Of a DNA stretch of 64,000 nt, positions 32,562 through 43,062 are shown piece after piece. Under the pieces are notes generated by a model. It saw nothing but the letters and a program-made list of their open reading frames with translations. It made no database searches and was not told the origin of the DNA. The translations under genes were made by a program, and so were the position numbers. The stretch spans positions 98,932,489-98,996,488 of the forward strand of contig CM077025.1 in NCBI GenBank assembly GCA_039090855.1, written 5' to 3'. The first letter of the stretch is position 1; the number at the start of each line of letters is the position of its first letter. The DNA comes from Macrothele yani (Eukaryota > Arthropoda > Arachnida > Araneae > Macrothelidae).

Positions 32562-35500
32562 ATAAGGGTCGATTTGTAAGAGGTATCTCGGCCCAGTCAG
32601 AGTTTAAATCCTCTCAGGTGCGTTATGTTTCTATTCAAAGTGGGGACAATTTGCCGATTATTAACGCAGATCTCGAAGGCGACAAAATTAAGTTATTAGT
32701 CGACACGGGATCATCGGTAACTCTTTTGGCGAAAGATGCTTATTTAAGATTGAAAGGTCGCAGGAAATTGACTCCCATCAATTCAGATTTAAGGATAAAA
32801 AGCATCACAGGGGAAACCATTCCAACCTTAGGATGTTACAACGTAAACCTGCGAATCAAAGGAAGAAATATCTTTGTCAAAGCCCATGTGTCAAAATACC
32901 CGCTGAGTGAAAATTACTCAGCATTGTTAGGAATTGATGCGATGCGAACACATCACTTAACCTTCTCTGCCCATTCGAATCAGCTGTTGTTTCCCGACCC
33001 CCACCCACGCGGTGCTCTCCGCAGAAAGAGAGGGACTGTTGCCTCCCTGGCGCAGAAAACTTGTGTCCCTCCCAACGCAGAAATGTTCCTTCAAGTGAAG
33101 TTGGGAACACCGCTTCGTATGAGAGTACAGACTGTCTTGTTTGAACCGCATCCACGTGCACGCAAAGATGGATTACTTTTGGCACGGTCTGTTAATAATG
33201 TCGCATCAAGTGGTTTATATGATGTAAAAGTAGCAAACACTAGTAGTTCCCCTATTTGGTTAAACAAACATACTAAGCTATTTCAAGTAGAACCTGTGGA
33301 AATCACTCAGAATTCACGGGAAATAGGTGTAACGCAGCGCGGTACTTTGCCTGTGTCTGCCGGTGATTTTAAATTGGAGCATTTGAATTATTTTGAACGT
33401 GAGAAGGTTTTGGAATTACTGATGACATATTCCGATGTTTTTGCACGGGATCCCATAGATTTGCAGGGCACTGACCTCGCTGAACATGAAATTCATCTAA
33501 CAGATGACAAACCCTTTAAGCTTCGCCCATACAATGTTCCGCATGCTCTTAGACCTGAATTAAAAGATCAAGTGAATGAATTACTGGATGCTGGAATTAT
33601 TTCTAAGTCGGATAGTCCATATAGCTCCCCAATTGTCCTCATTCGAAAACGGGACAATTCATATCGTTTCTGTTGTGACTTTAGAAAATTGAATCAGATA
33701 ACCAGAAAAGACAGTTACCCAGTCCCCAGAATACAACAGACCCTATCTCTTTTGCATGGATGCCGAATTTTCTCGAAAATAGACCTTTTGGCAGGGTATC
33801 ATCAAATCAAAATCAGGGAACAAGACAAGCACAAAACTGTTTTTTCCTGCGAATTTGGTCATTTCGAGTGGAACCGTCTCCCGTTTGGATTGTGCAACAG
33901 TCCTGCAACTTTTGAAAGAGCTCTAGACTCATTGTTTTTGGACAAGCGTGATGATGGCATTCTAGTGTACGTGGACGATATTTTGTGTGCATCTAAGACC
34001 TTAAATGAACACTTGGAGAAATTGGAGTTAATTTTCCAACGTTTAAGAAGGCACAAGCTTAAAATTAAGCCAAGTAAATGTGAGTTTGCGACCAAGGAGG
34101 TTACATATCTTGGGCACCTTCTGGATGGTCAAGGAGTAAGGCCAAACCCTGAAAACGTGGAGGCCGTACGGGATTTTCCAGCCCCACGCACTGTTAAGCA
34201 CGTCCGAGCCTTTTTGGGAATGGCGGGCTACTACAGGCGCCATATCAAAAATTTTGCATCCATTGCCCAACCTTTGACAAATCTCACCAGGAGAAATGTA
34301 AAATTTATCTGGGATGAGCAGTGTGAGGAGTCCTTCCAGCAATTGAGGAGAGCGCTCATAAGTGAGCCGCTGTTGGCTTACCCAGATTTCTCGAAAAGAT
34401 TCTTCGTGACCACAGATGCATCCAAATTGGCTATTGCGGGTATACTCGAGCAGGAGGACGAAGAGGGCGTCAGACATCCTATTGCATTCTTCAGCAGAAA
34501 ACTTAATCCCGCAGAACAAAATTACAGTGCAACTGAGCAAGAGGCTTTGGCAATAGTTGCATCCATCACGCATTGGCGGGAATATTTAGTGGGTAGGCAG
34601 TTTACAGTTATAACTGATCACAGACCCTTAAAGTGGCTGATGACGCTAAAGACTCCCAACTCTAGGCTTGTTAGGTGGAATCTCAGCCTATCCGAATATG
34701 ATTTTGATGTAATGTATCGCCCAGGGAAGAAGAATACAAACGCGGATGTGTTGTCGAGGCATATTGCAGCAGTGGTAGCAAGTGATGCGGCTCCAGGCCC
34801 TACATTTGATGCTGAGGCCATAAAGGCTGCACAACGGGCAGACCCGAATTTGGTCGAAGTAATCGATTGCATCGAGGGGCGTGACTACTCTGCTGTTGAT
34901 AAAATCACAGATACCTACTTCATGCGTGACGACCTGCTATATCATTTTTCCTTGCCAGCCAAAAACAGTCCACGCAGACTTGTTACTGAACAGTTGGTGG
35001 TGCCTGACTCTCTAAAGTCTGAGGTAATGAGAGCTGAGCATGATGGTATAAGCGCAGGGCACTTAGGGTTTGAGAAGACATTGGGGCGAATTAGACTCAA
35101 ATATTTTTGGCTCAATATGTTTGCTGATGTAAAAAATTACACTGCTAGTTGTGAGGAGTGTTTAAAACGCCGGGGCTACAAGAGAAACCAAAAGGCGGGT
35201 TTAATTACCCCGGAAATAGTGCCAGTTCCGTGGTCCAAAATTTCCATGGACATCGCAGGACCTCTTCCCACGACAGAGAACGGGAACAAGTACCTATTGG
35301 TAGTCACCGACTCTTTTACCAAGTATATTGAGCTAATCCCCTTAAAATCTCAAACAGCCAAAGAAGTAGCTGAAAAATTCTCGACGCACGTTATAGCGAG
35401 ACATGGTGTACCTCATACTTTGTTGACTGACAGAGGAACGAACTTTTTGTCAGAATTAATGTCCGAACTCTACAGAAGATTAGGCATTAAGAAACTGAAT

Positions 35501-36127
35501 ACGAGCCCGGGGCATCCGGAGACTGACGGACAAGCGGAACGAAGTATCCGTACAGTGATGCACTCCTTAGCGCTTTACTGTTCTCCGACTGGGAAAGATT
35601 GGGATAAGTTTACAGATTTTGTAGCTATGGCGTACAGAGCGGCCACTCACAGCGCTACTAGGGAAACTCCCAATTTCCTCATGTTTGGAAGGGACTTGAA
35701 TATGCCTGGGCATTTGCTGAGCGAGGAAATCCCTTGGAGCTACTCTGAGCACCCGAATGATGCAGAGAGCTTGGTTATGCGAATGCAGGAAGCATTCAGA
35801 ATTGTTCGCGATAACCTTGAAGAGGCAGCCCAGAACTCAAGGGACTATCGGGCACGGACGGCAGTAGATAAGCAAATCAAGGTGGGTGATCTTGTTTATC
35901 AACACGACCCTTCGGCGTCCAAGGCAAGATCGCGCAAGCTGATGAAACCGTCCATAGGACCCTTTAGAGTGGTGGAAAAGACTTCACCAGTTAACTTCAA
36001 AATTGTGCCGGTGAACGATATGAGGCGTCCTCGCCTAACCCATGTTGATAGGATCTTTAAAGCCCCACAGAGAAGGGTATTCGACACGTGGCATTTCCAG
36101 GAAACAGTTCGGGGATGCGGGAGATGA
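32549..36127 (+). CDS. pol: Pol polyprotein (protease, RT, RNase H, integrase)
   Basis: The frame is open from 32549; residue numbers here count from the GTG at 32618 (1,169 residues), although translation is more likely by frameshift from gag than from that codon. Domains: aspartic protease with LVDTGSS (D29); reverse transcriptase with YVDD at 451-454; RNase H with TDASK (D600); integrase with an HHCC zinc module (H808, H815, C845, C848) and catalytic D878, D938, E974, i.e. DD35E spacing; then a GPF module (GPFRVVEK) near the C terminus. No chromodomain is visible. The frame has no stops or gaps and every key residue I checked is present. It makes the enzymes that copy the RNA and insert the cDNA, and could serve the pol-less relative at 17405-24204. 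Confidence 0.95.
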   Translation, partial: VFKLNKGRFVRGISAQSEFKSSQVRYVSIQSGDNLPIINADLEGDKIKLLVDTGSSVTLLAKDAYLRLKGRRKLTPINSDLRIKSITGETIPTLGCYNVNLRIKGRNIFVKAHVSKYPLSENYSALLGIDAMRTHHLTFSAHSNQLLFPDPHPRGALRRKRGTVASLAQKTCVPPNAEMFLQVKLGTPLRMRVQTVLFEPHPRARKDGLLLARSVNNVASSGLYDVKVANTSSSPIWLNKHTKLFQVEPVEITQNSREIGVTQRGTLPVSAGDFKLEHLNYFEREKVLELLMTYSDVFARDPIDLQGTDLAEHEIHLTDDKPFKLRPYNVPHALRPELKDQVNELLDAGIISKSDSPYSSPIVLIRKRDNSYRFCCDFRKLNQITRKDSYPVPRIQQTLSLLHGCRIFSKIDLLAGYHQIKIREQDKHKTVFSCEFGHFEWNRLPFGLCNSPATFERALDSLFLDKRDDGILVYVDDILCASKTLNEHLEKLELIFQRLRRHKLKIKPSKCEFATKEVTYLGHLLDGQGVRPNPENVEAVRDFPAPRTVKHVRAFLGMAGYYRRHIKNFASIAQPLTNLTRRNVKFIWDEQCEESFQQLRRALISEPLLAYPDFSKRFFVTTDASKLAIAGILEQEDEEGVRHPIAFFSRKLNPAEQNYSATEQEALAIVASITHWREYLVGRQFTVITDHRPLKWLMTLKTPNSRLVRWNLSLSEYDFDVMYRPGKKNTNADVLSRHIAAVVASDAAPGPTFDAEAIKAAQRADPNLVEVIDCIEGRDYSAVDKITDTYFMRDDLLYHFSLPAKNSPRRLVTEQLVVPDSLKSEVMRAEHDGISAGHLGFEKTLGRIRLKYFWLNMFADVKNYTASCEECLKRRGYKRNQKAGLITPEIVPVPWSKISMDIAGPLPTTENGNKYLLVVTDSFTKYIELIPLKSQTAKEVAEKFSTHVIARHGVPHTLLTDRGTNFLSELMSELYRRLGIKKLNTSPGHPETDGQAERSIRTVMHSLALYCSPTGKDWDKFTDFVAMAYRAATHSATRETPNFLMFGRDLNMPGHLLSEEIPWSYSEHPNDAESLVMRMQEAFRIVRDNLEEAAQNSRDYRARTAVDKQIKVGDLVYQHDPSASKARSRKLMKPSIGPFRVVEKTSPVNFKIVPVNDMRRPRLTHVDRIFKAPQRRVFDTWHFQETVRGCGR
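32552..32558 (+). promoter_or_regulatory. Candidate -1 ribosomal frameshift heptamer
   Basis: T TTA AAC is in the gag frame (codons TTA, AAC) and fits the X XXY YYZ slippery pattern exactly, with the gag stop TAA as the next codon. Slipping back one base continues into the pol frame, open from 32549. The position, phase and motif together support programmed -1 frameshifting to make Gag-Pol. Confidence 0.8.
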
Positions 36128-36551
36128 ACCCGAGTCACAGCACCTCGCACGAACCACATGGGAGTCCGAAGATGCAGAATTGTATGAAGATGATGAATGG
36201 GAGAGCCCAATGTGGATGCTACAGTCGGGCGACCCAACGCCCTCCGCAGCAATTCCGCCTCCCTCAGAAACAGAACCCTTTGCAGCGCGAACCCGCATGA
36301 TTGTAGATCCCTTACGAGTGCAGGGAAGCCAGGTCAAAAGTCCTCCAATCATTTCGCGGGCGTCGCTGAGACCAAGGGATGATTACGGGCGGGTGTTAAG
36401 GGCTAGTAACACCATGCCACACACTGACAGACGGGGAGCAGTCGACATTATAGTGGATCCCCAGGAAGACTGTGACACCACGATTATCTACGATGTTGAG
36501 AAGGAACTCGAAGACAGTGGAACGCAAGAATTTGGCATCGAGCGCAGATAA
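36042..36551 (+). CDS. ORF3 of unknown function downstream of pol
   Basis: A 169-residue frame (+1 relative to pol) that overlaps the last 86 bases of pol. It is acidic, with DEPESQH, DAELYEDDEWESP and EKELEDSGTQEF. It has no signal peptide, membrane span or envelope-like features, so I do not call it env. Its last 45 codons are preserved in the pol-less copy at about 20807-20911 with stop and context kept. It could instead be a noncoding region that happens to be open. Confidence 0.45.
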   Translation: MLIGSLKPHREGYSTRGISRKQFGDAGDEPESQHLARTTWESEDAELYEDDEWESPMWMLQSGDPTPSAAIPPPSETEPFAARTRMIVDPLRVQGSQVKSPPIISRASLRPRDDYGRVLRASNTMPHTDRRGAVDIIVDPQEDCDTTIIYDVEKELEDSGTQEFGIERR

Positions 36552-36757
36552 AAGCGGGAGTAGGAGCATCGAACGTGAGAGATCTGTGGAACTCGTGGAT
36601 TCTCGAAGCTATGCCTCATATTTAAATTTTCTTTCCGCCTATCTCGACGGGTAGCAATGAACGTGTGATGAAATCCTTAAACTTTCCTTCCGCTCTCAGG
36701 GCACTTAAGTCCGGAATTAGGTGCCTTGCGACGGTGGGAAAGGGTTGAGTGTTTACA

Positions 36758-36825
36758 GTTAAAAAAAAAAAAAAATAGAATGATTGGATGAATAAACTTC
36801 ATCCAGTCATCCCTTTTTTTTCTTT
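36758..36825. repeat. A-run, hairpin and T-run upstream of the 3' LTR
   Basis: Same structure as 21122-21193: an A-run, an 11-bp stem around TAAAC and a T-run. Its conservation in both family A interiors suggests a function in RNA processing or is simply recent common descent. Confidence 0.7.
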
Positions 36826-36838
36826 CATGGGGATGGAA
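36826..36838 (+). other. Polypurine tract
   Basis: ATGGGGATGGAA precedes the 3' LTR start at 36839, as expected for plus-strand priming. Confidence 0.65.
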
Positions 36839-38689
36839 TGTTACAGTGGACCCCCCCCCCCTCCTAAAACCTGAAGAAAACTTTAAAATTTGTCCGCCAT
36901 GTCGCGTATTGTATGAGGCAGCTAGGAATCACAGTTCGGCAGGCTCACATGTTCTCTTACAGTTCAGTTTTTTTTTATTTATTTCTCATTTACGTTGTTT
37001 TTTTCTTTCGGCTGTTCTCTAAATTAATTAACAAAATTGCGGGATAATTGGGAAGTCGCTCCAATGCTTTTGAAGGCTAGAAACGCAATATTTTTGCCAT
37101 TTTGAATTGCTAGACCTCACACATAGCCCTGAAGTGAAACATAAAAATTCCTATCTCAAGTGTCTTAGAGGGGCTGCAAAACGAACGAGGGAAATGTGCT
37201 TTCGAATGCGGATGGAAGCAGCAATGTTCGAAGTGGTTTTTCACTTTTCTTTCTTTTCTTCTTTCCGCTTGTAGCTTAACGCTGTGGTCCGTATGTTTAC
37301 TTCAGTGGGTGGGCCAAGAGACCCTCAGCAGACACATAACTCTGTCAGCGAGAAAGATACTTTGACTGACGTATGCGAGGGACAATGGGCAATTAAGAGT
37401 TTAGAATCGCTGAAAAGAATAGGGGGTGGATTCGAGCGGTGTTTTCGGTCGGCAGTTGCCGATATACGCTTAAGGTAAAAGCACGTCTGATTTCGCTCGG
37501 CCGAGAAAATTAATCTCAGGGCTAGCGGTCGCAACTCGATAAAAAAAAAAAAAAATGGAAACAAAACCTGCGAGTGGCATATTTGAACTGCGTACTCAGG
37601 CAGGGTAGATGGTTTGCTAACGGAAAGGAACTGACTGAATTGGGAATGAACGGTCAAAAGGACGGAAGGTAGCGACGGACGGAATCAACTATAGCAGCAG
37701 CGGAATTGAATGTGTCCCACTCTCCCAGCAGTCGACGTTCACAATTATTTCTTCACGACAACAAAAATCATTTCCCAGGAACACAGAAAATGAATCTTGG
37801 AAACCGCAACATCAGATGTGAGAGGGCCTATTTTGCTTAACGGCCACCTTCAAATCGTCACGAGAATAGATCCGTGTGCACTCTAATCATTGCAACAAAG
37901 TGCGGCGTGATATTACCATTTTTAATTGTGTGCTTCATTTACATCAAGCGTCAAAGTGAAGTGTTGAATCATCGGTGCTGCCACATGGTGCAAGTGTCTG
38001 TGTGTGTGTTTTTTTTTTGTCGTGTGATATTATGTGGATTGTATGAAAGAATGCCCACGGAAAAAACGCCCACGGAAAAATCGCCCACGGAAAAAACGCC
38101 CACGGAAAAATCGCCCACGGAAAAAACGCCCACGGAAAAAACGCCCACTTTTCGAAAGTAGGAAAAAACGCCCACGGAAAAATCGCCCACAGACAAAATG
38201 CTCACGGGAAAAATACGTGATCGATTGATAAGTTTTTATGTCTGTTATAAACGGTGACAGGACAACTGGTCACAGACTGCTGGCCAAAAAATCGTTAGGG
38301 GTCATATAAAAATTGCGGTTTCTTCGCCACCTCACCTACATAACGCGAATATGGGAATGACGGAATGAAAACTTTTAGAAGGGCCTAAACGTTAGTACTA
38401 ACATTATTTTCTGCCTAAGTAATACCGCAATATTAATAATTTGATGTGTAAAATATTTTCTGCAAACCTTACAAATATGAGAGGAAAGTTCGGATTGCAC
38501 TGATTGACTGTAGAGGTTGTATGGTCTTGGCCTGAAAGCCGTGGTAGTCTTATGCAACATTTATTTAAAAACACACTAATGATTCACCGTTGTCTTCAAG
38601 CCAACTGCTATACGATATTTTTCTAGAAACTACAAATAAAAAATTCTCTGCGAGTATGTGCAAACCCAGGGAATTTGTCTGGGGAGGGG

Positions 38690-39470
38690 AGGGGGTGCTT
38701 AAAATCTAAAATATGAAATATAAAGAATTTCTGGTAAGATCGGGAGATTTCCAGCGTTTACAAGCTACAACACGTCGAATTATCTGAGGGTATCTGTTGC
38801 CTCAGGAAACTAGTCGGGGGGGGGGGTATACCAAAATCGTGAATGTGAATATCAAGAATATCTCTTCCGATCTGGAGATCTTCAGCATTTAGAAACTGCA
38901 ACTCGACAAATTTTCTTAGCGCATGTCACTCTCTGGAAACCTGTCGGCGAAGAGGGAGGGGGGGGGTAATACCAAAAGTGTAAGATATGAACAATTTCTC
39001 GTCCGATCGGGAGATTCTCGGCAATTAGCAGCTACAACTCGACACATTATCTGAAGACATGTGAATGATGAAAATCTCCGGGTCGGAAGAGAAATTCTTC
39101 ATATTCTACACTTTTGGTATTACCCCCCCCCCCGACAGGTTTGCTCAGTAGGTTCATGCCCGGAGATAATGTCTCCAGTTGTAGTTTGTAAATGCTGAAA
39201 ATCGCCCGATCGGACAAGAAATTCTATATAATTCACAATTATCATATAACCCCCCACCCCCACCCCCAGGTTTGCTGAGTAGGCACGTACCCTCAAATAA
39301 TCTGTCCAACTGTAGCTTGTAAATGCTGAAAATCTCCCGATGGGACGATACATTTTTCAAATCAAGTTTTGATATATCCCCCCCCCCCCCGACAGGTTTC
39401 CTGAGTCAGCACATGCGCTCAGATAATTTGCAGACTTGTAGTTTGAAAACCCTTAAATCTTTTGCTCAGA
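38690..39470. repeat. Head-to-head tandem repeats with long G and C runs
   Basis: Units of about 130-150 bp contain GATCGGGAGATT, CTACAACTCGACA and a run of 9-12 G. Left of about 39065 they are in one orientation, and right of it inverted, with C runs. Together they form the central part of the foldback element. Confidence 0.8.
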
Positions 39471-40503
39471 TGTAGATCATAAACATTTCTTATAAAGAAT
39501 TACATTAATTATCGCAATTAAAAGACGAAATTACGGAAACTATATATGACTCTGATTACCAACCTCTGGCGGTTGTGGGCATGAAGCGGTCAAAAACGTT
39601 ATTTTTATACGGCCCCTTAAAATTTTTGTGGCCAGTTCTCCTACACCCGTCATGTAGAAATTAACTGTTTTAGTTGTCCTTTGGAAAACTCCCAGGAAGC
39701 TATGAGTGCGTATTTTTTTCTTTACACTGGGAAGAAAAGAAGTATGCCTGTAACTTGAGATTATACTACTCACGGGGAAGACACACCCCGACCGGTGGCC
39801 AACCGATAAATTTAAATGAAATATATCGCTTGTTATTTGAGGTGCGGTCGCTAGCAAACGTTCAAGCTGCAGCTGCAAAGTACCACTTTGACGAAAGACA
39901 GATGTTCCCCCCCTTCCGCTCGCCGTACTCAACAGACAACAGTGGAAAGAAAGCACATTACACAAAGTTATATCAGTACACTGCGGCTTTTACGAAAATC
40001 GCTTTTACAATTAAATGCATTAAACTTTAAAAGTATTCATAAATAAAATAATCTGACTTTTAATGATTTCTTTTTTAATTGATATAGTTAAATAATAAAC
40101 ATGCATAGTTTTATAAAAATTAAGACCTTACTTTAAAAAATAAGAATAGTCACAAATTTATTATAGTACAGCCGAACTGGAATTTTTTAAGAAAGTAGCT
40201 ACTCTACAGTAGGAAGTTGAAAGTTAACAATCTTATTTGGTTCTTCACTAGGCCACCCGCGGCCCTTAAGTCATAAGTCCTAGGCCTTGGCCTATTTAAC
40301 AGTTTTTATTCTAACGATGTTATATTCATAACGTTTACGTAACACATCAAATTATTAATATTGCGGTATTACTCAGGCACAAAATAATATTAGGACTAAC
40401 GTTTAGGCCCTTCTAAAAGTTTTCGTTCCGTCATTCCCATATTCGTAAAATTTACATAACAAGTATACAAGTATTGTCAATAATCAAACAAAAGTCATCG
40501 CTC

Positions 40504-40728
40504 TTTTTTTTTTTTTTTTGATTGGAGGTTTAACGACCACCGTGAGCAACTCAATGGGCTATAAGCAGTCGCCCGTCCCTAATTTAGTGTCACTGGTTCC
40601 AGGGAAGGGAGTGAGCCAGTGCCGTGAGACAAACACAACATCCATGCCTGACCGGGATTCGAACCCGGACCCCTTACGGACGAATGATCAGAGGCCAACG
40701 CCTTAGACCACTGCGCCACCGGGGCGGC
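40504..40728 (-). mobile_element. tRNA-derived SINE with 12-bp target duplication
   Basis: The minus-strand SINE runs from GCCGCCCCGGTGGCGCAG to a poly(A) tail, read here as a T-run at the left. The duplication AAGTCATCGCTC is exact at 40492-40503 and 40729-40740. A box (GTGGTCTAAGG) and B box (GGTTCGAATCCCGG) are clear. Confidence 0.95.
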
Positions 40729-40997
40729 AAGTCATCGCTCTTTCCACGTTTATAAGTGAGTCACTGAAAAATTCTCAGTGGCCGCCTTCAGGAATCGAAC
40801 TCAGGGTCTTCCAGTTACGCGCCGGATATGCTTCCACGGCACCACAGCTATTCCTATTCCACGTCAAATGTCTGTATTAATTGTCAATAATATTGCGCTT
40901 CTACTTATGCACCATACATTCAATCCATACATTAATTAATAGGCCGTAGGCCTAAGCCAATTCAACACTTTTTTCTTCGCCTGTGAATTAATTAAGT

Positions 40998-41211
40998 GCC
41001 GCCTCCGGTGGCGCTGGCCTCTGATCATTCGTCCGTAAGGGTCAGGGTTCGAATCCCGGTGAGGCATGGATGTTGTGTTTGTCTTACGGCACTGGCTCTC
41101 TCCCTTCCCTGGAACCAGTGACCCTAAATTAGGGACGGGCGACTGCTTATAGCCCATTGAGTTGCTCACGGTGGTCGTTAAACCTCCAATCAAAAAAAAA
41201 AAAAAAAAAAA
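40998..41211 (+). mobile_element. tRNA-derived SINE with 13-bp target duplication
   Basis: From GCCGCCTCCGGTGGCGC to a run of 19 A. GAATTAATTAAGT is duplicated exactly at 40985-40997 and 41212-41224. The body carries GGGACGGGCGACTGCTTATA and GCTCACGGTGGTCGTTAAAC. The B box is GGTTCGAATCCCGG. About 18 bases of the A-box region are missing compared with 60511. Confidence 0.95.
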
Positions 41212-42820
41212 GAATTAATTAAGTAAAAGAAAAATATTGCAAACTTGACATGTTATGTAAATATTTAGTACCTACGTAAAAGTGCAGCGTTATTAAAAAA
41301 TCCCACCCCTTAGGGTCCTTTTCCGAACATACATGAATTATGCTGTAATTCTCGCTTGGCTTACATAAAACGTTTTCTTGAAATTTGTTTGGAGTTCCTA
41401 ATTCAATTCTCAATGTAGGCCAAAAATCGATAATACTTACCCCCCCCCCCGCACACACACCCTTGAACTTTTGTGGCCACTTCTCCTACACCCATTTTCG
41501 TTATGTAGGTGAGGTGGCCAAGAAACCGCAATTTTTATATGACCCCTAACGATTTTTTGGCCAGCAGTCTGTGACCAGTTGTCCTGTCACCGTTTATAAC
41601 AGACATATAAACTTATCAGTCGATCACATATTTTTCCCGTGAACATTTTGTCTGTGGGCGATTTTTCCGTGGGCGTTTTTTCCTACTTTCGAGAAGTGGG
41701 CGTTTTTTCCGTGGGCGTTTTTTCCGTGGGCATTCTTTCCTCATACCATTATGTGATGCACAACGGATTTGCACAGCAAAGTCACGTAACTGTAAGTAGA
41801 TGAATATTTCCTTTTTCTTTCTTCGCACATCTGCGAACTTGTGCCATCCCGACACCCAAAGCTGCATGGACATAGATGCAGTAATGCTGAGTGACTGAAC
41901 CTCAGAGGAAATACCTGCACATACAGATTTCAATTTCTTACAGGGCCCATTTCCTGATTACTTTTTTTACATGAATAAGGGAGAAGGTGTGGCCACAAAT
42001 TCCGCTGGGCGGGACAGTTTCTTTTAACTTTGGTTCAGGACCAAAGTCAGCGGGGCAGGGTTCTGCATGTGCATGCTTATTAGATTTAGTTAATTAACTT
42101 TGGCAGTATTTCGCACCTATAATCTTATACCGCAAATTAACGTGCTTGTGTATTTTGTGTCGCGAGTATTTTTAATGTGATCGTTTGCATATAATTTTTT
42201 TTCATTCTCTAAGCAATTGTATATGAATATCACCTGCAGCTCTATTTAGTGTGTAAACGAGTAGTATCTCTTGTTCAGATAGTCCGGTGGAGACTCAGTC
42301 GGCTGCGTTATCCGACAGTAAAGTGTGACACCGTATGCTGCCCACATATGAGGGGCAATTGTCTATGCGCCTAGAGAGCGCCGGATCTGTTTAAATCTCG
42401 CAGAACGTTATTAAATGTTGTGTTGTGTATTTGAGAATCATGTGTTATTTGCGAAAGTGAGTGTTGTACTGGCTGGTTGGGGATTGAATGTACCGGAGTA
42501 AGATCCGGACCACTACACTCAGTCACGAATTGGTGATTGCGGGTGAACCTCATCACAACTCTGATCCCAAAGTATCATTTTTTTTTAGATTATTTTATTT
42601 TTTATTTGTTGTTGTTATTTTGTTCACAAGGTGGATTCACCCAAGCCTTATGCTTCGGGTCATTCTTCAACTTTTCATTTTTTATGTTCTGGTGTGAATC
42701 TTTGAGTGCAGCAGTGCACCTGAGATTCTCACCTGGTGCCGTGGCCAACTAAATTGTACTTCAGGTCTCAAGCACCGTTACCGGCCGACTCGGCAGGAAC
42801 ACTGCTAGTGCCGTGTAACA

Positions 42821-43055
42821 ATATCTTAGAATTTCGAAAGTAATGTATATATCTTAGAATTTCGACTGCATGGATAACTAGTAATTGTGACGTTACTTAG
42901 AATTTCGAAGTACTAAGGACAGAGTCACGAAAAACACTAATAATTGCAAAACAGAAACCCTTTGTGTTTCGTACATAAAACAGCGCAATAAGTGAGCACA
43001 AAAATTCAAGATCTGAGTGCAGGAATAACTAGTAATCGTGACATATATCTCTAAT
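42821..43055. repeat. Satellite array, continuation after the Gypsy insertion
   Basis: Continues the 29271-30831 array in phase: ATATCTTAGAATTTCGAAAG, GATAACTAGTAATTGTGACG, then one more unit with CAAGATCTGAGTGCAGGAAT. Confidence 0.93.
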
Positions 43056-43062
43056 TTAACCT

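Larger units (their letters stand above)
38037..41747. mobile_element. Foldback element with subrepeat-bearing inverted arms
   Basis: The 8-bp duplication ATTATGTG flanks it (38029-38036 and 41748-41755). The ends are inverted (AAAGAATGCCCACGG near both edges) and continue as long inverted arms of about 250-320 bp. The outer arm is built of 15-bp tandem units CGCCCACGGAAAAAA: about six then more after a spacer on the left, about two on the right. Further in, 38344-38465 is inverted at about 40340-40465, and 38740-39470 is a second inverted set of C-run/G-run repeats centred near 39065. No transposase is readable. The arrangement recalls Drosophila FB/Galileo foldback transposons. Confidence 0.88.
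30832..42820 (+). mobile_element. Gypsy (Metaviridae-type) LTR retrotransposon, family A, 12 kb with nested insertion
   Basis: The insertion starts TGTTACAGTGG and ends GCCGTGTAACA, and is flanked by ATAT at 30828-30831 and 42821-42824; the satellite unit GTATATCTTAG is split exactly there. Order is 5' LTR (shortened), primer-binding site, gag, pol (protease, reverse transcriptase, RNase H, integrase), ORF3, hairpin, polypurine tract, 3' LTR. The protease-RT-RNaseH-integrase order defines the Gypsy group. Removing the 3.7-kb foldback insertion leaves about 8.3 kb. Pol is open, but gag has one frame break and the 5' LTR is reduced to 276 bp. Confidence 0.95.
36839..42820 (+). repeat. 3' LTR, family A type 1, split by a foldback element
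   Basis: LTR segments 36839-38036 and 41756-42820 join to about 2.26 kb when the insertion and its duplicated 8 bp are removed, matching the solo LTR at 11449-13696. The middle segment 37110-37453 is the type 1 form replaced in the chimeric LTRs. Confidence 0.92.

Noticed and set aside
32877..34573. Minus-strand open frames of 78-176 residues under pol
   Set aside because: They are shadows of the intact pol frame on the other strand.
36042..36551. Envelope gene after Gypsy pol
   Set aside because: The frame has no signal peptide, cleavage site or membrane span, so it is listed as ORF3 of unknown function.
38034..38228. Arg/Lys/Pro-rich repeat protein frame in the foldback arm
   Set aside because: It is only the translation of the 15-bp subrepeats; unit numbers differ between the two arms and no gene context exists.
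39674..40030. 118-residue open frame in the foldback element
   Set aside because: No recognisable domain, overlapping frames on the other strand are equally open, and it lies in a decayed arm region.
40998..41211. tRNA genes at the sites with A and B boxes
   Set aside because: These are tRNA-derived SINEs: they have a conserved non-tRNA body, poly(A) tails and 11-13 bp target duplications, and recur seven times in the window.
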